A stretch of DNA of 64,000 bases, from positions 23,095-87,094 of the forward strand of contig NZ_NGFO01000027.1 in assembly GCF_002149015.1 (NCBI RefSeq), written 5' to 3'. The translations under genes and the position numbers were made by a program. Shown here piece by piece: positions 25,651 to 34,145 of the stretch. The notes under the pieces were generated by a model, which did not search any database, was not told the DNA's origin, and saw nothing but the letters and a program-made list of their open reading frames with translations. Source of the DNA: Gordonia lacunae. Lineage in GTDB: Bacteria > Actinomycetota > Actinomycetes > Mycobacteriales > Mycobacteriaceae. The number at the start of each line of letters is the position of its first letter. Position 1 is the stretch's first letter.

Positions 25651-26684
25651 TTCACGACTCTCAATCGGTTACGGGCGGGCCATCCGGTCGCGATCACCGC
25701 GGCGATGATGATCACGCCCTGAGCGCCCTGCTGGACATACGGACTCGCGCCCGAGAGCAGCAGTCCGTTGCCCAGGACGACGAGGAGCAGGATGCCGACC
25801 AGCGAGTGCAGTGGTCCGCCGCGGCCACCGCTGAGCAGCGTCCCACCGACCACGACGGCCGACAGGGTGAGGAACAGATTGCCCGAGCCGACCCCGACGT
25901 CGCCGACGCCGAGGCGGATCGTGGCGAGCACTCCGGCCAGTCCCGACATGAGCCCGGCGATGGTGAACAGCACGATCTTCGTCCTCGTGACGTTGATGCC
26001 GGTCACCTTGCTGACCCCTTCGTCGCCGCCGACCGCGTAGGTCTGGGTCCCGAGGGAGGTGCAACGGCACAGGAACCAGGTCAGCAGGAGCGCAGCGACG
26101 GCGAAGACGACGATGATCGGGATGCCGAACCAGGCCCCCTGCGCCCACTCCCCCAATCCCGCGTCAGCCAATTGCGGTGTGCTGGTGCCGAACAGCACCG
26201 TCGCGACACCGAGGCCCACGAACCAGGTACCGAGGGTGACGAGAAACGAGGGCACCTTCGCGACCGCGTGCAGGACACCGTTCGCGAGGCCGAAGAGCGC
26301 TCCCACCCCGAGGGCGATGATCACCGCCATCAGGCCCAGGTCGTTTCCGTTCACGCTGTTCGCCGCCAGCAGCACGAAGGTCAGTCCGCTGGCCGCCATC
26401 ACGCCCTCGATCGAGAGGTCGACGCTGCCGATCAGGACGACGAGTGTCGCTCCCATCGCGAGGATCAACGGGATCGCGGCCTGTTGGATGACCGCGTTCA
26501 GGTTGCCGAGGGTGAAGAACGAGTCGGCGGTGAACGAGAAGACGACACACAATGCGACGAGCGCGACGAGCGGTCCCACCGAACGCCCCCAGCGGGACAG
26601 CAGTACCGACTTCTGGTCGTGCTCATCGGGGGCCGGCGGTCCGGCCTCCCCGGTATCCGGCGGCACCGAAGTTGACGTGGTCAT
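25647..26684 (-). CDS. sugar ABC transporter permease (RbsC type)
   Basis: A 345-residue permease with eight or nine transmembrane helices. It carries ILAMGATLVVLIGSVDLSIEG, the family signature with its conserved acidic residue, and LTLSAVVVGGTLLSGGRGG. The first 45 residues are a polar, proline-rich tail. It is only distantly similar to the other permease of the same operon (23148-24149). It starts 6 bases after the binding-protein gene and overlaps the ATPase start. Confidence 0.9.
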   Translation of the reverse strand: MTTSTSVPPDTGEAGPPAPDEHDQKSVLLSRWGRSVGPLVALVALCVVFSFTADSFFTLGNLNAVIQQAAIPLILAMGATLVVLIGSVDLSIEGVMAASGLTFVLLAANSVNGNDLGLMAVIIALGVGALFGLANGVLHAVAKVPSFLVTLGTWFVGLGVATVLFGTSTPQLADAGLGEWAQGAWFGIPIIVVFAVAALLLTWFLCRCTSLGTQTYAVGGDEGVSKVTGINVTRTKIVLFTIAGLMSGLAGVLATIRLGVGDVGVGSGNLFLTLSAVVVGGTLLSGGRGGPLHSLVGILLLVVLGNGLLLSGASPYVQQGAQGVIIIAAVIATGWPARNRLRVVK

Positions 26685-26690
26685 GTCGGG

Positions 26691-27800
26691 TCACTCCTCA
26701 TTGCTCAGTGAGTCGGGATCGATGGGTCCGACGATGCGCGAGAACGGATCCCGAACCGAATCCACGATCTCCTGGTCGGTGGGGCGCTCGAGGTACCGAG
26801 CCGCGTTGTCGTTCGTGATCAAGGTCTGGTCGACGTAGAACTCACGCTGCAGGCGCGAGAGGTCGGACACCTTCAGCTGCCCGGTCGCCACCTGATGGCA
26901 GATCGCGAGTCCCATCGCACCGTTGAAATAGGGGTCGGTGGTGTAGGTCGAGACCATCTCACCGGCTTCGATGGCCTCGAGCCCCTCGGGTGTGGCATCG
27001 GCGGCACTGGCGACCTTGATCTGGCCGGCCTTGCCCTTCTCGCGGACGGCCTGGAGCGCTCCGAGCGCCATCGAATCCGTGGCCGCCCAGATCCCGTTCA
27101 CCTTGTCCCCGTACTTGTTCAGGAGGGTCTGGGTGGTGGTGTAGGCCTTGTTCCGGTCGAAGTCGGCCGGCTGATTGTCGAGCACCACGACACCCGGGTG
27201 CCGCGCGATGCCCTCGGTGAACCCCTGGTATCGCGTCTTGCTGATGTCATTGGCCAGCAGCCCCTGGATCGCGATGACACCGCCTTGGCCGCCGATACTC
27301 GCTCCCAGGACGTCGCCCGTGTCGGCGCCTTCCTTCACGCCGTCGTAGCTCACATACGACGCCCAGCCGTCCCCGACATCCCAGGGGTGCAGGTCGGCCG
27401 GCTTGCTCCACTGGGTGACCGCACAGCCACCGCTGTTCTGGACCGCGCGCACGATCGCCGGGGTGTCGGCACTGGTGTTGGGGTTGATGTTCAGCAGGAC
27501 CTTCTTGCCGGTGGCGAGCACCGACTGCAGCTGCGACAAGGCGTTCTGCGAGTCGCCGCCGTAGACGATCACCTTGAGATCGACACCGACCGATTCGGCG
27601 TAGGCCTTGCTGCCTTCGACCCAGGCGGCCTCGTACGGATTCGTGAGTGAGCGCACCTCGGACACCATGAGCAGATCTCCGGTACCGGTGGCCGAGTCGT
27701 CCTGCGAGCCGCAGCCGACGAGGGCCACCGCGCCCAGGGCGGCCGCGACGGCAAGGGTCGCACAGCGCCGCAGCGGTCGGACGTGGTGAGTGTGTGACAT
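26691..27800 (-). CDS. sugar-binding lipoprotein of ABC importer
   Basis: A 369-residue periplasmic-binding-protein-like component. A signal peptide ends in the lipobox LVGC with the lipid-modified Cys at residue 30, so it is tethered outside the membrane. The body has the type I sugar-binding fold of RbsB/LacI relatives, with segments such as GVIAIQGLLANDISKTRYQG and GIWAATDSMALGAL. It is the first gene of the transporter-dehydrogenase operon. An AGGAGG ribosome-binding site lies just upstream and directly touches a LacI-type operator, so repressor binding would cover the leader. The ligand is unknown, most likely a sugar or polyol. Confidence 0.92.
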   Translation of the reverse strand: MSHTHHVRPLRRCATLAVAAALGAVALVGCGSQDDSATGTGDLLMVSEVRSLTNPYEAAWVEGSKAYAESVGVDLKVIVYGGDSQNALSQLQSVLATGKKVLLNINPNTSADTPAIVRAVQNSGGCAVTQWSKPADLHPWDVGDGWASYVSYDGVKEGADTGDVLGASIGGQGGVIAIQGLLANDISKTRYQGFTEGIARHPGVVVLDNQPADFDRNKAYTTTQTLLNKYGDKVNGIWAATDSMALGALQAVREKGKAGQIKVASAADATPEGLEAIEAGEMVSTYTTDPYFNGAMGLAICHQVATGQLKVSDLSRLQREFYVDQTLITNDNAARYLERPTDQEIVDSVRDPFSRIVGPIDPDSLSNEE

Positions 27801-27815
27801 GAAGACTGCACCTCC

Positions 27816-27832
27816 TGTAAGCGTTTTCTACA
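27816..27832. promoter_or_regulatory. LacI-type operator 1 (transporter operon)
   Basis: TGTAAGCGTTTTCTACA, an imperfect palindrome with the AAGCG core. It abuts the ribosome-binding site of the binding-protein gene. It matches five other sites in this locus. Confidence 0.72.
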
Positions 27833-27968
27833 GTGATCAGGGACACATGTCAAGAGCGCCGGACGGCCAGCGCACGCCTGACAATAAACGCAGTTCAGTG
27901 CCTCAACGGGCGTAGAGAAAAGACCCATTGCGCACCCTTCCGGCGAGAGACCCGCTCGCCGCTCGGTT

Positions 27969-27984
27969 TGGTAGCGCTTTCTCA
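27969..27984. promoter_or_regulatory. LacI-type operator 2 (upstream of transporter operon)
   Basis: TGGTAGCGCTTTCTCA shares AGCGCTTTCTCA with the site at 30866. It lies about 150 bases upstream of operator 1, a spacing compatible with repression by looping. It is also just after the acyl-CoA dehydrogenase stop. Confidence 0.68.
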
Positions 27985-28019
27985 CACCGTGCCGGCCCGT
28001 GTCCGGCCCGGGGCGAGAC

Positions 28020-29198
28020 TCAGCCCGCGGCCCGGAGCAGTGACCGACTGATGATGAGACGCTGCATCTCGCTGGTGCCCTCGTAGATCTTGGTGATCCG
28101 GGCATCGCGATACAGCCGCTCGACCTCGTAACCGCGGATGAACCCGTTGCCGCCGAACACCTGCAGCGCCGCATCGGCGTGCCGGACACACGATTCGGAG
28201 GCGTTGAGTTTGGCCATCGAGCACAACACCTCGGCGTCGTCGTCACCGCAGTCGATGGCCCGAGCGGCCGAGACCGACAGCGCCGTGCCTGCCTGCAACT
28301 CGGTGGCGATCGACGCGAGCGGGAACGACACGGCCTGATTGTCGGCGATGGCCCGGCCGAACTGGTGCCGGTCGAGGGACTGACGGACCGCCGCGTCGAG
28401 CGCCGCGCGACTGATACCCAGCGCCAGCCCGGAGATACCCAGTCGCCCCTTGGCCAGGACCTTCATCATGTATCCGAAGGCCTGGCCCTCCTCGCCGAGC
28501 AAGGCCGATTCGGGGAGTTCCGCGTCGTCGAAGACGAGGCCGCCGACCTGCGAGGCGCGCTGCCCCATCTTGTGTTCGTGGTAGGCCCGACTCACACCCG
28601 GGGTGTCGACATCGACGAGGAAGACCGAGATCCCACCCCGCTTCCCCCGTTCGGGGTCGGTGACGGCCAGCACGACTGCGAAGTCGGCGACCGGCGCGTT
28701 GTGGATGTAGATCTTCTCGCCGCGTAGGCGCCAGCCGGTCGGAGTCCGTTCCGCCCGCGTGGTGATGGAGCCGAGGTCCGAACCGGAACCGGGCTCGGTG
28801 AGCGCATAGGCACAGCGCTTCTCCGCGCTCAGCATCGGCAGCAGGTACTCCTTCTTCTGGTCGTCGGTGCCGTAGTGACCGAGCAGGGTGCCGAGGATCT
28901 CGACCAGACCGCACTGGTCGGCGATCGAGGCGTACCCGTACGACAGGGACTCCATGACGAACAGATAGTCCAGAGCGGTCCCACCCGCTCCACCGTCCTC
29001 GTCGGCAACCGTGATGCCGAAGAGGCCGATCTTACCCATCTCGGCGTAGATCTCCTCCGGAAAGCGTTCGGTCTCATCGAGTTCGGCGGCGATCGGGCGG
29101 ATGCGTTCGTCCACGAACTCGGCGACGAGCGCGCGCTCGTCCGGCCCGAACAGCGAGGTCGGGATGCGGCTGTTCGCCGTGCCGGGTGCGAAGGTCAT
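28020..29198 (-). CDS. acyl-CoA dehydrogenase
   Basis: FAD enzyme that introduces a double bond into an acyl-CoA. The 392-residue protein has CAYALTEPGSGSDLGS, the FAD/substrate loop, followed by the second signature region and the YEGTSEMQ segment near the C-terminus, whose Glu is the usual catalytic base. It starts 39 bases after the CoA-transferase gene, so the two form an operon: an acid is activated to its CoA ester and then oxidised. An acyl-CoA dehydrogenase inside a sugar-uptake locus is unusual. Confidence 0.92.
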   Translation of the reverse strand: MTFAPGTANSRIPTSLFGPDERALVAEFVDERIRPIAAELDETERFPEEIYAEMGKIGLFGITVADEDGGAGGTALDYLFVMESLSYGYASIADQCGLVEILGTLLGHYGTDDQKKEYLLPMLSAEKRCAYALTEPGSGSDLGSITTRAERTPTGWRLRGEKIYIHNAPVADFAVVLAVTDPERGKRGGISVFLVDVDTPGVSRAYHEHKMGQRASQVGGLVFDDAELPESALLGEEGQAFGYMMKVLAKGRLGISGLALGISRAALDAAVRQSLDRHQFGRAIADNQAVSFPLASIATELQAGTALSVSAARAIDCGDDDAEVLCSMAKLNASESCVRHADAALQVFGGNGFIRGYEVERLYRDARITKIYEGTSEMQRLIISRSLLRAAG

Positions 29199-29237
29199 GT
29201 ACTCACTCCTTGATGTGATGGGCGATGGGCGCTGCGG

Positions 29238-30800
29238 TCAGGAGACCGCGTACGCCGCAACCGACTCGAGCAGCGCCGGATCCATCCGGGCCGGGGAGCC
29301 GATCAGCGGAACAAAATCCATGTGGGACAGGATGTCCCGGTCGATGTCGATGCCGGGGGCGACCTCCACCAGTTCGAGACCCCCGTCCACCAGACGGAAC
29401 ACGGCACGCTCGGTGACGACGAGGACGCGTTGTCCCCGGGCAGCGGCACGCGGACCGGAGAACGTCACCTGTTCCACGGTCCGGACGAATTTGCGAACCC
29501 GCCCCTCGCGGCGGATGCACAACCGCCCGCCGACGACGTCGACGTCGAGGCCGCCGGTGGTGAACGTGCCGCAGAAGATCACGGTGCCTGCGCTCTGGGA
29601 GATCTCCACGAACCCGCCGGGTCCGTTGATCTGGCCGGCGATCCGGCTCACGTTCACCGACCCGCATGCGTCGATCTGCGCCATGCCCAGGCACGTGGTG
29701 TCGATCAGTCCGCCGTTGATCAGGTCGAACTGAGTGGTCGACGACTGCACGACCTCGGGGTGAAGGGCAGCACCGAACATGTCGCCGGTGAGCGGCCGTC
29801 CGCCGATGATCCCCTGTTCGATGAGCACGGTGTTGTCCCCGATGCGGTCCGCGGCGGCCAGCGCGTCGATCACAAGCGACGGAATGCCGAACCCGACGTT
29901 GAGGACCCCGCCACTCCCGATCTCGGCGGCGGCGCGACGGGCGATGATCCCGCGGGCCCCGGCCGGCGACGGACCCGCGATCGGATCCGAGGTCGGCACG
30001 CCGGCCCGGCAGAGGCGGTCGTCGTACTCCCCGGCATGTGTCTGCCATTGGAGCGGAACCTCGACCACCAGGTCGACCAGGGCGGCCGGCAGGTGGACGA
30101 CGTGCGGATCGAGGGCGCCGTCGATGATCGACTTGACCTGTGCGATGACCAGTCCACCGGAGGCACGAGCGGCTTGTGCCACCGACGCCGCGTCGAGTTG
30201 GGCAGCTTCCCCGGACCACCCGATGTTGCCGTTGCGATCCATCGTGTCACCGCGCACCAGGGCGACATCCACCCGGAACGGCTTGTAGCGCAGATATTCC
30301 TGGCCGTCGAACTCGACCAGCTCCACGAGTTCGGCAGTGCTCCGCGCATTGAATCGACCACCGCCGCAGCGCGGGTCGGCGAATGTACCGAGGCCAACGG
30401 TCGTGATGAGCCCCGGCCGGCGTGCCCCGATCTCGCGGAACAGCTGACTGATCACGCCGCCGGGCAGCGCGTAGGCCTCGAGCTCGTCACGCCGCGCCAG
30501 TTCCCTCAGTTCCGGCGACCATGTCCACAGCCCGCCGATGACCCGGGACACCATCCCCGGGTGCGCGAACCGACCGGTCCCGCCACCGTTCCGGTCGCCC
30601 ATGCCGAGCGCGTAGACCACGGTGAGGTCACCGGGATCACCGGAGCCGAGAAATCTGGCCTCGAGTGCGGCCAGCAGCGCCTCGGGCTCGAGGATTCCAC
30701 CGCCCGCGCCGGTGAGCGCCACCGTGGCGCCGGCCGGGATCGAGGCGACTGCCGCATCCGCGGACGTCACCACCGGCCGGCGAGTCCCCTTACTACGCAT
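29238..30800 (-). CDS. propionate-CoA-transferase-like acyl-CoA transferase
   Basis: A 520-residue single-chain family I CoA-transferase, with both halves of the fold fused as in Pct/YdiF. The catalytic Glu is in VLIEQGIIGG. Other marks are GVISQLFREIGARRPGL in the first half and GFVEISQSAGTVIFCGTFT in the second. It would move CoA from a donor such as acetyl-CoA to a small acid. I chose the ATG at 30800 over one at 30836 because only the former has a purine-rich AGAGAAAG site. A LacI-type operator lies 66 bases upstream. A paralogue is encoded at 36647. Confidence 0.88.
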   Translation of the reverse strand: MRSKGTRRPVVTSADAAVASIPAGATVALTGAGGGILEPEALLAALEARFLGSGDPGDLTVVYALGMGDRNGGGTGRFAHPGMVSRVIGGLWTWSPELRELARRDELEAYALPGGVISQLFREIGARRPGLITTVGLGTFADPRCGGGRFNARSTAELVELVEFDGQEYLRYKPFRVDVALVRGDTMDRNGNIGWSGEAAQLDAASVAQAARASGGLVIAQVKSIIDGALDPHVVHLPAALVDLVVEVPLQWQTHAGEYDDRLCRAGVPTSDPIAGPSPAGARGIIARRAAAEIGSGGVLNVGFGIPSLVIDALAAADRIGDNTVLIEQGIIGGRPLTGDMFGAALHPEVVQSSTTQFDLINGGLIDTTCLGMAQIDACGSVNVSRIAGQINGPGGFVEISQSAGTVIFCGTFTTGGLDVDVVGGRLCIRREGRVRKFVRTVEQVTFSGPRAAARGQRVLVVTERAVFRLVDGGLELVEVAPGIDIDRDILSHMDFVPLIGSPARMDPALLESVAAYAVS

Positions 30801-30865
30801 TGATCGACGCTTTCTCTGGAGTGGCGACACATACATGCTGTTCGATGTTGTGAAGCGTATCTCAC

Positions 30866-30881
30866 TGTAAGCGCTTTCTCA
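30866..30881. promoter_or_regulatory. LacI-type operator 3 (CoA-transferase/acyl-CoA dehydrogenase operon)
   Basis: TGTAAGCGCTTTCTCA lies between the lacI-type gene and the CoA-transferase start. It fits the locus consensus exactly. Confidence 0.75.
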
Positions 30882-30905
30882 ATAGGGTCGATTCCGCCCG
30901 ACGGC

Positions 30906-31931
30906 CTAGCCGCGCGGGAGGGGCGCCGGGCCGGTCGATGCCCGGAGTACGACCTCCGCCGAGAGCGGGTCGGGAGATTCGGGACGCTCGTCGGTGTCGA
31001 GCATGACGCGCATCAGATCCCACGCACGCCTCCCGAGTTGCACCTTGGGGCTCGTCACCGTCGTCAGCGCGGGAGCGATGTGGCGCGCCAGCACGATGTC
31101 GTCGAACCCGGTGACCGAGATGTCCTCCGGAACCGAGAGTCCGGCGTCGCGCAGGGCCGAGATCGCACCGATCGCACTGAGATCGTTGAAGCAGATCAGG
31201 GCGGTCGGATCGTGTTCCAGCGCTTCGGGAACCGCTGCGTGCGCACCCTCGACCGTCCCGTCGGCGCTGACATGGGTCACCTGGAGGCCGAACCCCGCCG
31301 AACTCTGCACGGCGCGCCACCGCTCCCGGTTCTGCCAAGCGAACTGCGACCCGCCCAGATACACCGCCCGGGTGTGTCCGAGCTGCGCGAGATGACTGCA
31401 CAGCTGCATCATCGGGGTGAAGTTGTCGGCGGCGACCATCGGCAGGTCCACGCCGAGTTCGATCCGGTTGACCAGCACCGCGGGTGCGTCGCGGCGAGCC
31501 AACTGCTTGAGGCCCGCAGTCGGGATCCGGCTCGACAGCAGCACGAGTCCATCGACTTGCCCCAGCAGGTCGAGCGCGGTGTTCAGCTCTTCGTCCGGGT
31601 CACCGTTGGAATCCGCCACGAGCATGCGGTAGCCGTTCTCCGCTGCGCCGCGGTGCATCTCGTTGACCACGTCGAAGAAATACGCATTGGTCAGATCCGG
31701 CAGGATGACCCCGATGTTGCGCAGACTGCCCAACGCCAGGCCGCGCGCCGCGCGACTCGGCCGGTAGGCCAGCTGGTCGGCCGCCTCATGAACCCGGTCC
31801 GCCAGCTCCTGTTTGACCTTCGACGATCCGCTCATCACGCGGGAGACCGTGGCGATGGAAACGCCGGCGGCCTCGGCCACCGTCGCGATGGTCGGGCGCG
31901 ACCGCGGTCCATCCGGGCGCTGTGTCGACAT
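30906..31931 (-). CDS. LacI-family transcriptional repressor
   Basis: A 341-residue regulator. The N-terminal helix-turn-helix and hinge are typical: ATVAEAAGVSIATVSRVMSG, then LAYRPSRAARGLALGS. The rest is the sugar-binding dimer domain (LRNIGVILPDLTNAYFFDVV, and SVTGFDDIVLARHIAPALTT). It is encoded in the middle of the catabolic locus. Six sites with a shared AAGCGCTTTCT core lie before its own gene and the surrounding operons, so it is the obvious local repressor, released by the pathway's inducer. Confidence 0.93.
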   Translation of the reverse strand: MSTQRPDGPRSRPTIATVAEAAGVSIATVSRVMSGSSKVKQELADRVHEAADQLAYRPSRAARGLALGSLRNIGVILPDLTNAYFFDVVNEMHRGAAENGYRMLVADSNGDPDEELNTALDLLGQVDGLVLLSSRIPTAGLKQLARRDAPAVLVNRIELGVDLPMVAADNFTPMMQLCSHLAQLGHTRAVYLGGSQFAWQNRERWRAVQSSAGFGLQVTHVSADGTVEGAHAAVPEALEHDPTALICFNDLSAIGAISALRDAGLSVPEDISVTGFDDIVLARHIAPALTTVTSPKVQLGRRAWDLMRVMLDTDERPESPDPLSAEVVLRASTGPAPLPRG

Positions 31932-31986
31932 GGTGGCGTCGTCCTCCTGATCGGCTGAATGAAAGTCGGGTGTTGCTGGTCGATCC

Positions 31987-32003
31987 GAGAAAGCGATTCC
32001 TGA
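31987..32003. promoter_or_regulatory. LacI-type operator 4 (repressor gene)
   Basis: GAGAAAGCGATTCCTGA; its reverse strand reads TCAGGAATCGCTTTCTC, matching the locus consensus. It lies 56 bases upstream of the repressor start and just after the isomerase gene, suggesting autoregulation. Confidence 0.66.
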
Positions 32004-32006
32004 TAC

Positions 32007-32834
32007 TCAGGAGGATGGTAACGGGTTCCCGATCGCGCCCAGGGCGGCTGCGGCCGCGGCCACCGTCTGCTCGGCCGGTCGACTCCACCAGCGACTGCTC
32101 AACACCTCCACCTCGACCAGTCCGGAGTAGCCCGCCGACCGACAGTCGGCCACGAATCCGGCCATGTCGATGTCGCCCTCCCCCGGCATCCCGCGACTCG
32201 TCAGTTCGTCGTCGATCGGCGTGCACCAGTCGGCGAGCTGCACCGACAGGATTCGATCGCCGGCTCCGATGATCTGTTCGCGCAGATCGGTTTCCCACCA
32301 GATGTGATACGAATCGACGGCCAGCCCGACCTGCGGATGTCCGATGATCTCGACCAGACGTACCGCCTCGCGCAGCGAGGTGATGGCCGAGCGCGTCGCC
32401 GCGAGCATGGGGTGGAACGGCTCGACCGCCAGGGCCACCCCCGCCTCGACCGCGTACGGGACCAGATGCTCGATGCCCTCCCGGATCCGACCCCGCGCGG
32501 AGTCGAGGTCGCCGGCGAGCGGCGGCCCGCACACTAGGACGAGGCAATCGGCACCCAGCATCCGGGTCTGATCCACGGCGCGGCGATTGTCGTCGAGCCG
32601 GGCCCGGCGCAGCGATTCGGTGGGTTGGGGGAACATGCCGCCGCGGCACACGCTCGTCACCCGCAGGCCGGCCCCGTCGGTACGGGCCCGCGCGGCGACG
32701 AGGTCCACGTCGTCGAGCACGTCGCGCCACAGCCCCACACCACCGAAGCCGTACCGGACAGCCAGGCCGAGCACGTCGTCGAGGGACGAACCGCGGATGG
32801 TCGCGGAATTGAGACTGCACTCCGAGAGCTCCAT
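32007..32834 (-). CDS. sugar phosphate isomerase/epimerase-like TIM barrel
   Basis: A 275-residue AP-endonuclease-2-fold protein of the xylose-isomerase-like group. Barrel-strand motifs with metal-binding residues are visible: VALAVEPFHPMLA (Glu, His), GLAVDSYHIWWE (Asp, His), SVQLADW and GLVEVEVLSS (Glu). Members isomerise or epimerise sugars, inosose or hydroxypyruvate, and some cleave keto-glycosides. The gene starts 3 bases after the DUF993 gene, so the two are co-translated partners. Confidence 0.85.
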   Translation of the reverse strand: MELSECSLNSATIRGSSLDDVLGLAVRYGFGGVGLWRDVLDDVDLVAARARTDGAGLRVTSVCRGGMFPQPTESLRRARLDDNRRAVDQTRMLGADCLVLVCGPPLAGDLDSARGRIREGIEHLVPYAVEAGVALAVEPFHPMLAATRSAITSLREAVRLVEIIGHPQVGLAVDSYHIWWETDLREQIIGAGDRILSVQLADWCTPIDDELTSRGMPGEGDIDMAGFVADCRSAGYSGLVEVEVLSSRWWSRPAEQTVAAAAAALGAIGNPLPSS

Positions 32835-32837
32835 GGC

Positions 32838-33992
32838 TCAGCCGATCCCGTGGACGGCGAAGTACGCGGCGGCGCGGCGCGCGGTGCTCTCGGGATCGAC
32901 GAACAGTCCGATCCCGTCGGCCTCGCGCACGAGGTCGGCCAGGTGGACGAGGGTGCGTCCGACCTCGAAGCCACCGATCATCCGGAAGTGCGACTGCTGC
33001 CCGTTGAGGTACGCCAGCCAGGCGACGCCGACCTTGTAGTACTGCGTGGGCGCGGCGAAGATCAACCGGGAGAGCGGCTCGGTCGGGGCCAGGATCTCCC
33101 GGAAGCCTGCGACGTCGCCGGCGTCCAGCCGCGCGAATGCCGCCGACGCGTACGGCCCCAGCGCCGCGAACGCGCCCAGCAGGGCGTCGCTGTGCCCGTC
33201 GTCGTCACCGGCGATCATGTCGACGTAGTTGTAGTCGTCGCCGGTGTAGACCCGCACATCGTCCGGGAGCCGGTGCCGCAGCCTGATCTCGAGTGCCGGG
33301 TCGAGCAGTGACACCTTGATGCCGCGCACCCGCTCGGCGTGCGCGACGATGATGTCGACGACGGTGTCCATCGCCGAATTCGGGTCGCGATGCCCCCAGT
33401 AACCGTCCAGCGCGGGATCGAAAACCGCACCCAGCCAATGCAGCACGACCGGACGCTGCGCCTGCGCGAGCACCTTGTCGTACACGGCGAAGTAGTCGTC
33501 GGGTCCGCTCGCAGCGGTCGCCAGGTGCCGGCTCGCCATCACTACGCAATCGCCTCCGGTCGCCTCGATCGCCGACAGCTGTTCGAGGTAGGCGTCGGCG
33601 ATCTCGGTCGTGGACGGCCGCTGCGCCGCGAGCTGATCCGTGCCGATACCGACCACCACCCGGCCCCCGCAGTGCCGGGCCTCGTCCAGGGTCCGCGTGG
33701 CGAGCTCTCGCGCACCGTGCCAGTCCAGGCCCATACCCCGCTGCGAGGTGTCCATCGCCTCGGCGACACCCAGTCCGAGAGACCACAGGTCGCGTCGCAG
33801 CCGGAGCGTCGCGTCCCAGTCGATCTGGTCGGCACCACCGGCTGCCGACGCCCGGCGGGGATCCGCGACGACGTGTGCCGCCGCGAAGACGTCGCGACTG
33901 CGCGGCGGGGCCGCGGCAGTCGCCAAAGTCGCCGGTGCGCCGAGGACGTGACCCGAGGTCCCGGTCGTTGTCGGCAGGATGAGCGTGGTCAT
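32838..33992 (-). CDS. DUF993 protein, dihydrodipicolinate-synthase/aldolase-like
   Basis: A 384-residue protein clearly of the DUF993 family: LWSLGLGVAEAMDTSQRGMG, VVLHWLGAVFDPALDGYWG, the RGIKVSLLDP strand, VYTGDDYNYVDMIAGDDDGH and PTQYYKVGVAWLAYLNG all match the family pattern as I remember it. Its fold is that of class I aldolases, and the Lys in GIKVSLLD is at the expected Schiff-base strand. The family has no established reaction that I know of. An AGGAG site overlaps a LacI-type operator directly upstream. With the isomerase it probably forms the core carbon-chain step. Confidence 0.88.
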   Translation of the reverse strand: MTTLILPTTTGTSGHVLGAPATLATAAAPPRSRDVFAAAHVVADPRRASAAGGADQIDWDATLRLRRDLWSLGLGVAEAMDTSQRGMGLDWHGARELATRTLDEARHCGGRVVVGIGTDQLAAQRPSTTEIADAYLEQLSAIEATGGDCVVMASRHLATAASGPDDYFAVYDKVLAQAQRPVVLHWLGAVFDPALDGYWGHRDPNSAMDTVVDIIVAHAERVRGIKVSLLDPALEIRLRHRLPDDVRVYTGDDYNYVDMIAGDDDGHSDALLGAFAALGPYASAAFARLDAGDVAGFREILAPTEPLSRLIFAAPTQYYKVGVAWLAYLNGQQSHFRMIGGFEVGRTLVHLADLVREADGIGLFVDPESTARRAAAYFAVHGIG

Positions 33993-34000
33993 GAAACTCC

Positions 34001-34016
34001 TGTAATCGCTTTCTTG
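34001..34016. promoter_or_regulatory. LacI-type operator 5 (DUF993/isomerase operon)
   Basis: TGTAATCGCTTTCTTG begins at the edge of the DUF993 ribosome-binding site, the same arrangement as at the transporter operon. The divergent SDR operon starts 130 bases away. Confidence 0.74.
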
Positions 34017-34087
34017 CGGAATGGTGTGTGCAGCCTATACCCTCTGAATATCGAGGTAAAGACCGTTTCATCGGATGGCCTCGTCTC

Positions 34088-34101
34088 AGAAAACAGTTTC
34101 T
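34088..34101. promoter_or_regulatory. palindrome in the DUF993/SDR divergent promoter region
   Basis: AGAAAACAGTTTCT has AGAAA and TTTCT as perfect arms around a 4-base centre, 45 bases before the SDR start. It shares the outer AGAAA/TTTCT bases with the other operators but lacks their GCG core, so it may be a variant site or belong to another protein. Confidence 0.42.
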
Positions 34102-34145
34102 AGACGGCGTGTCGACCCCGCCGTCGTCCCGAGGAGAGGGCTTCG

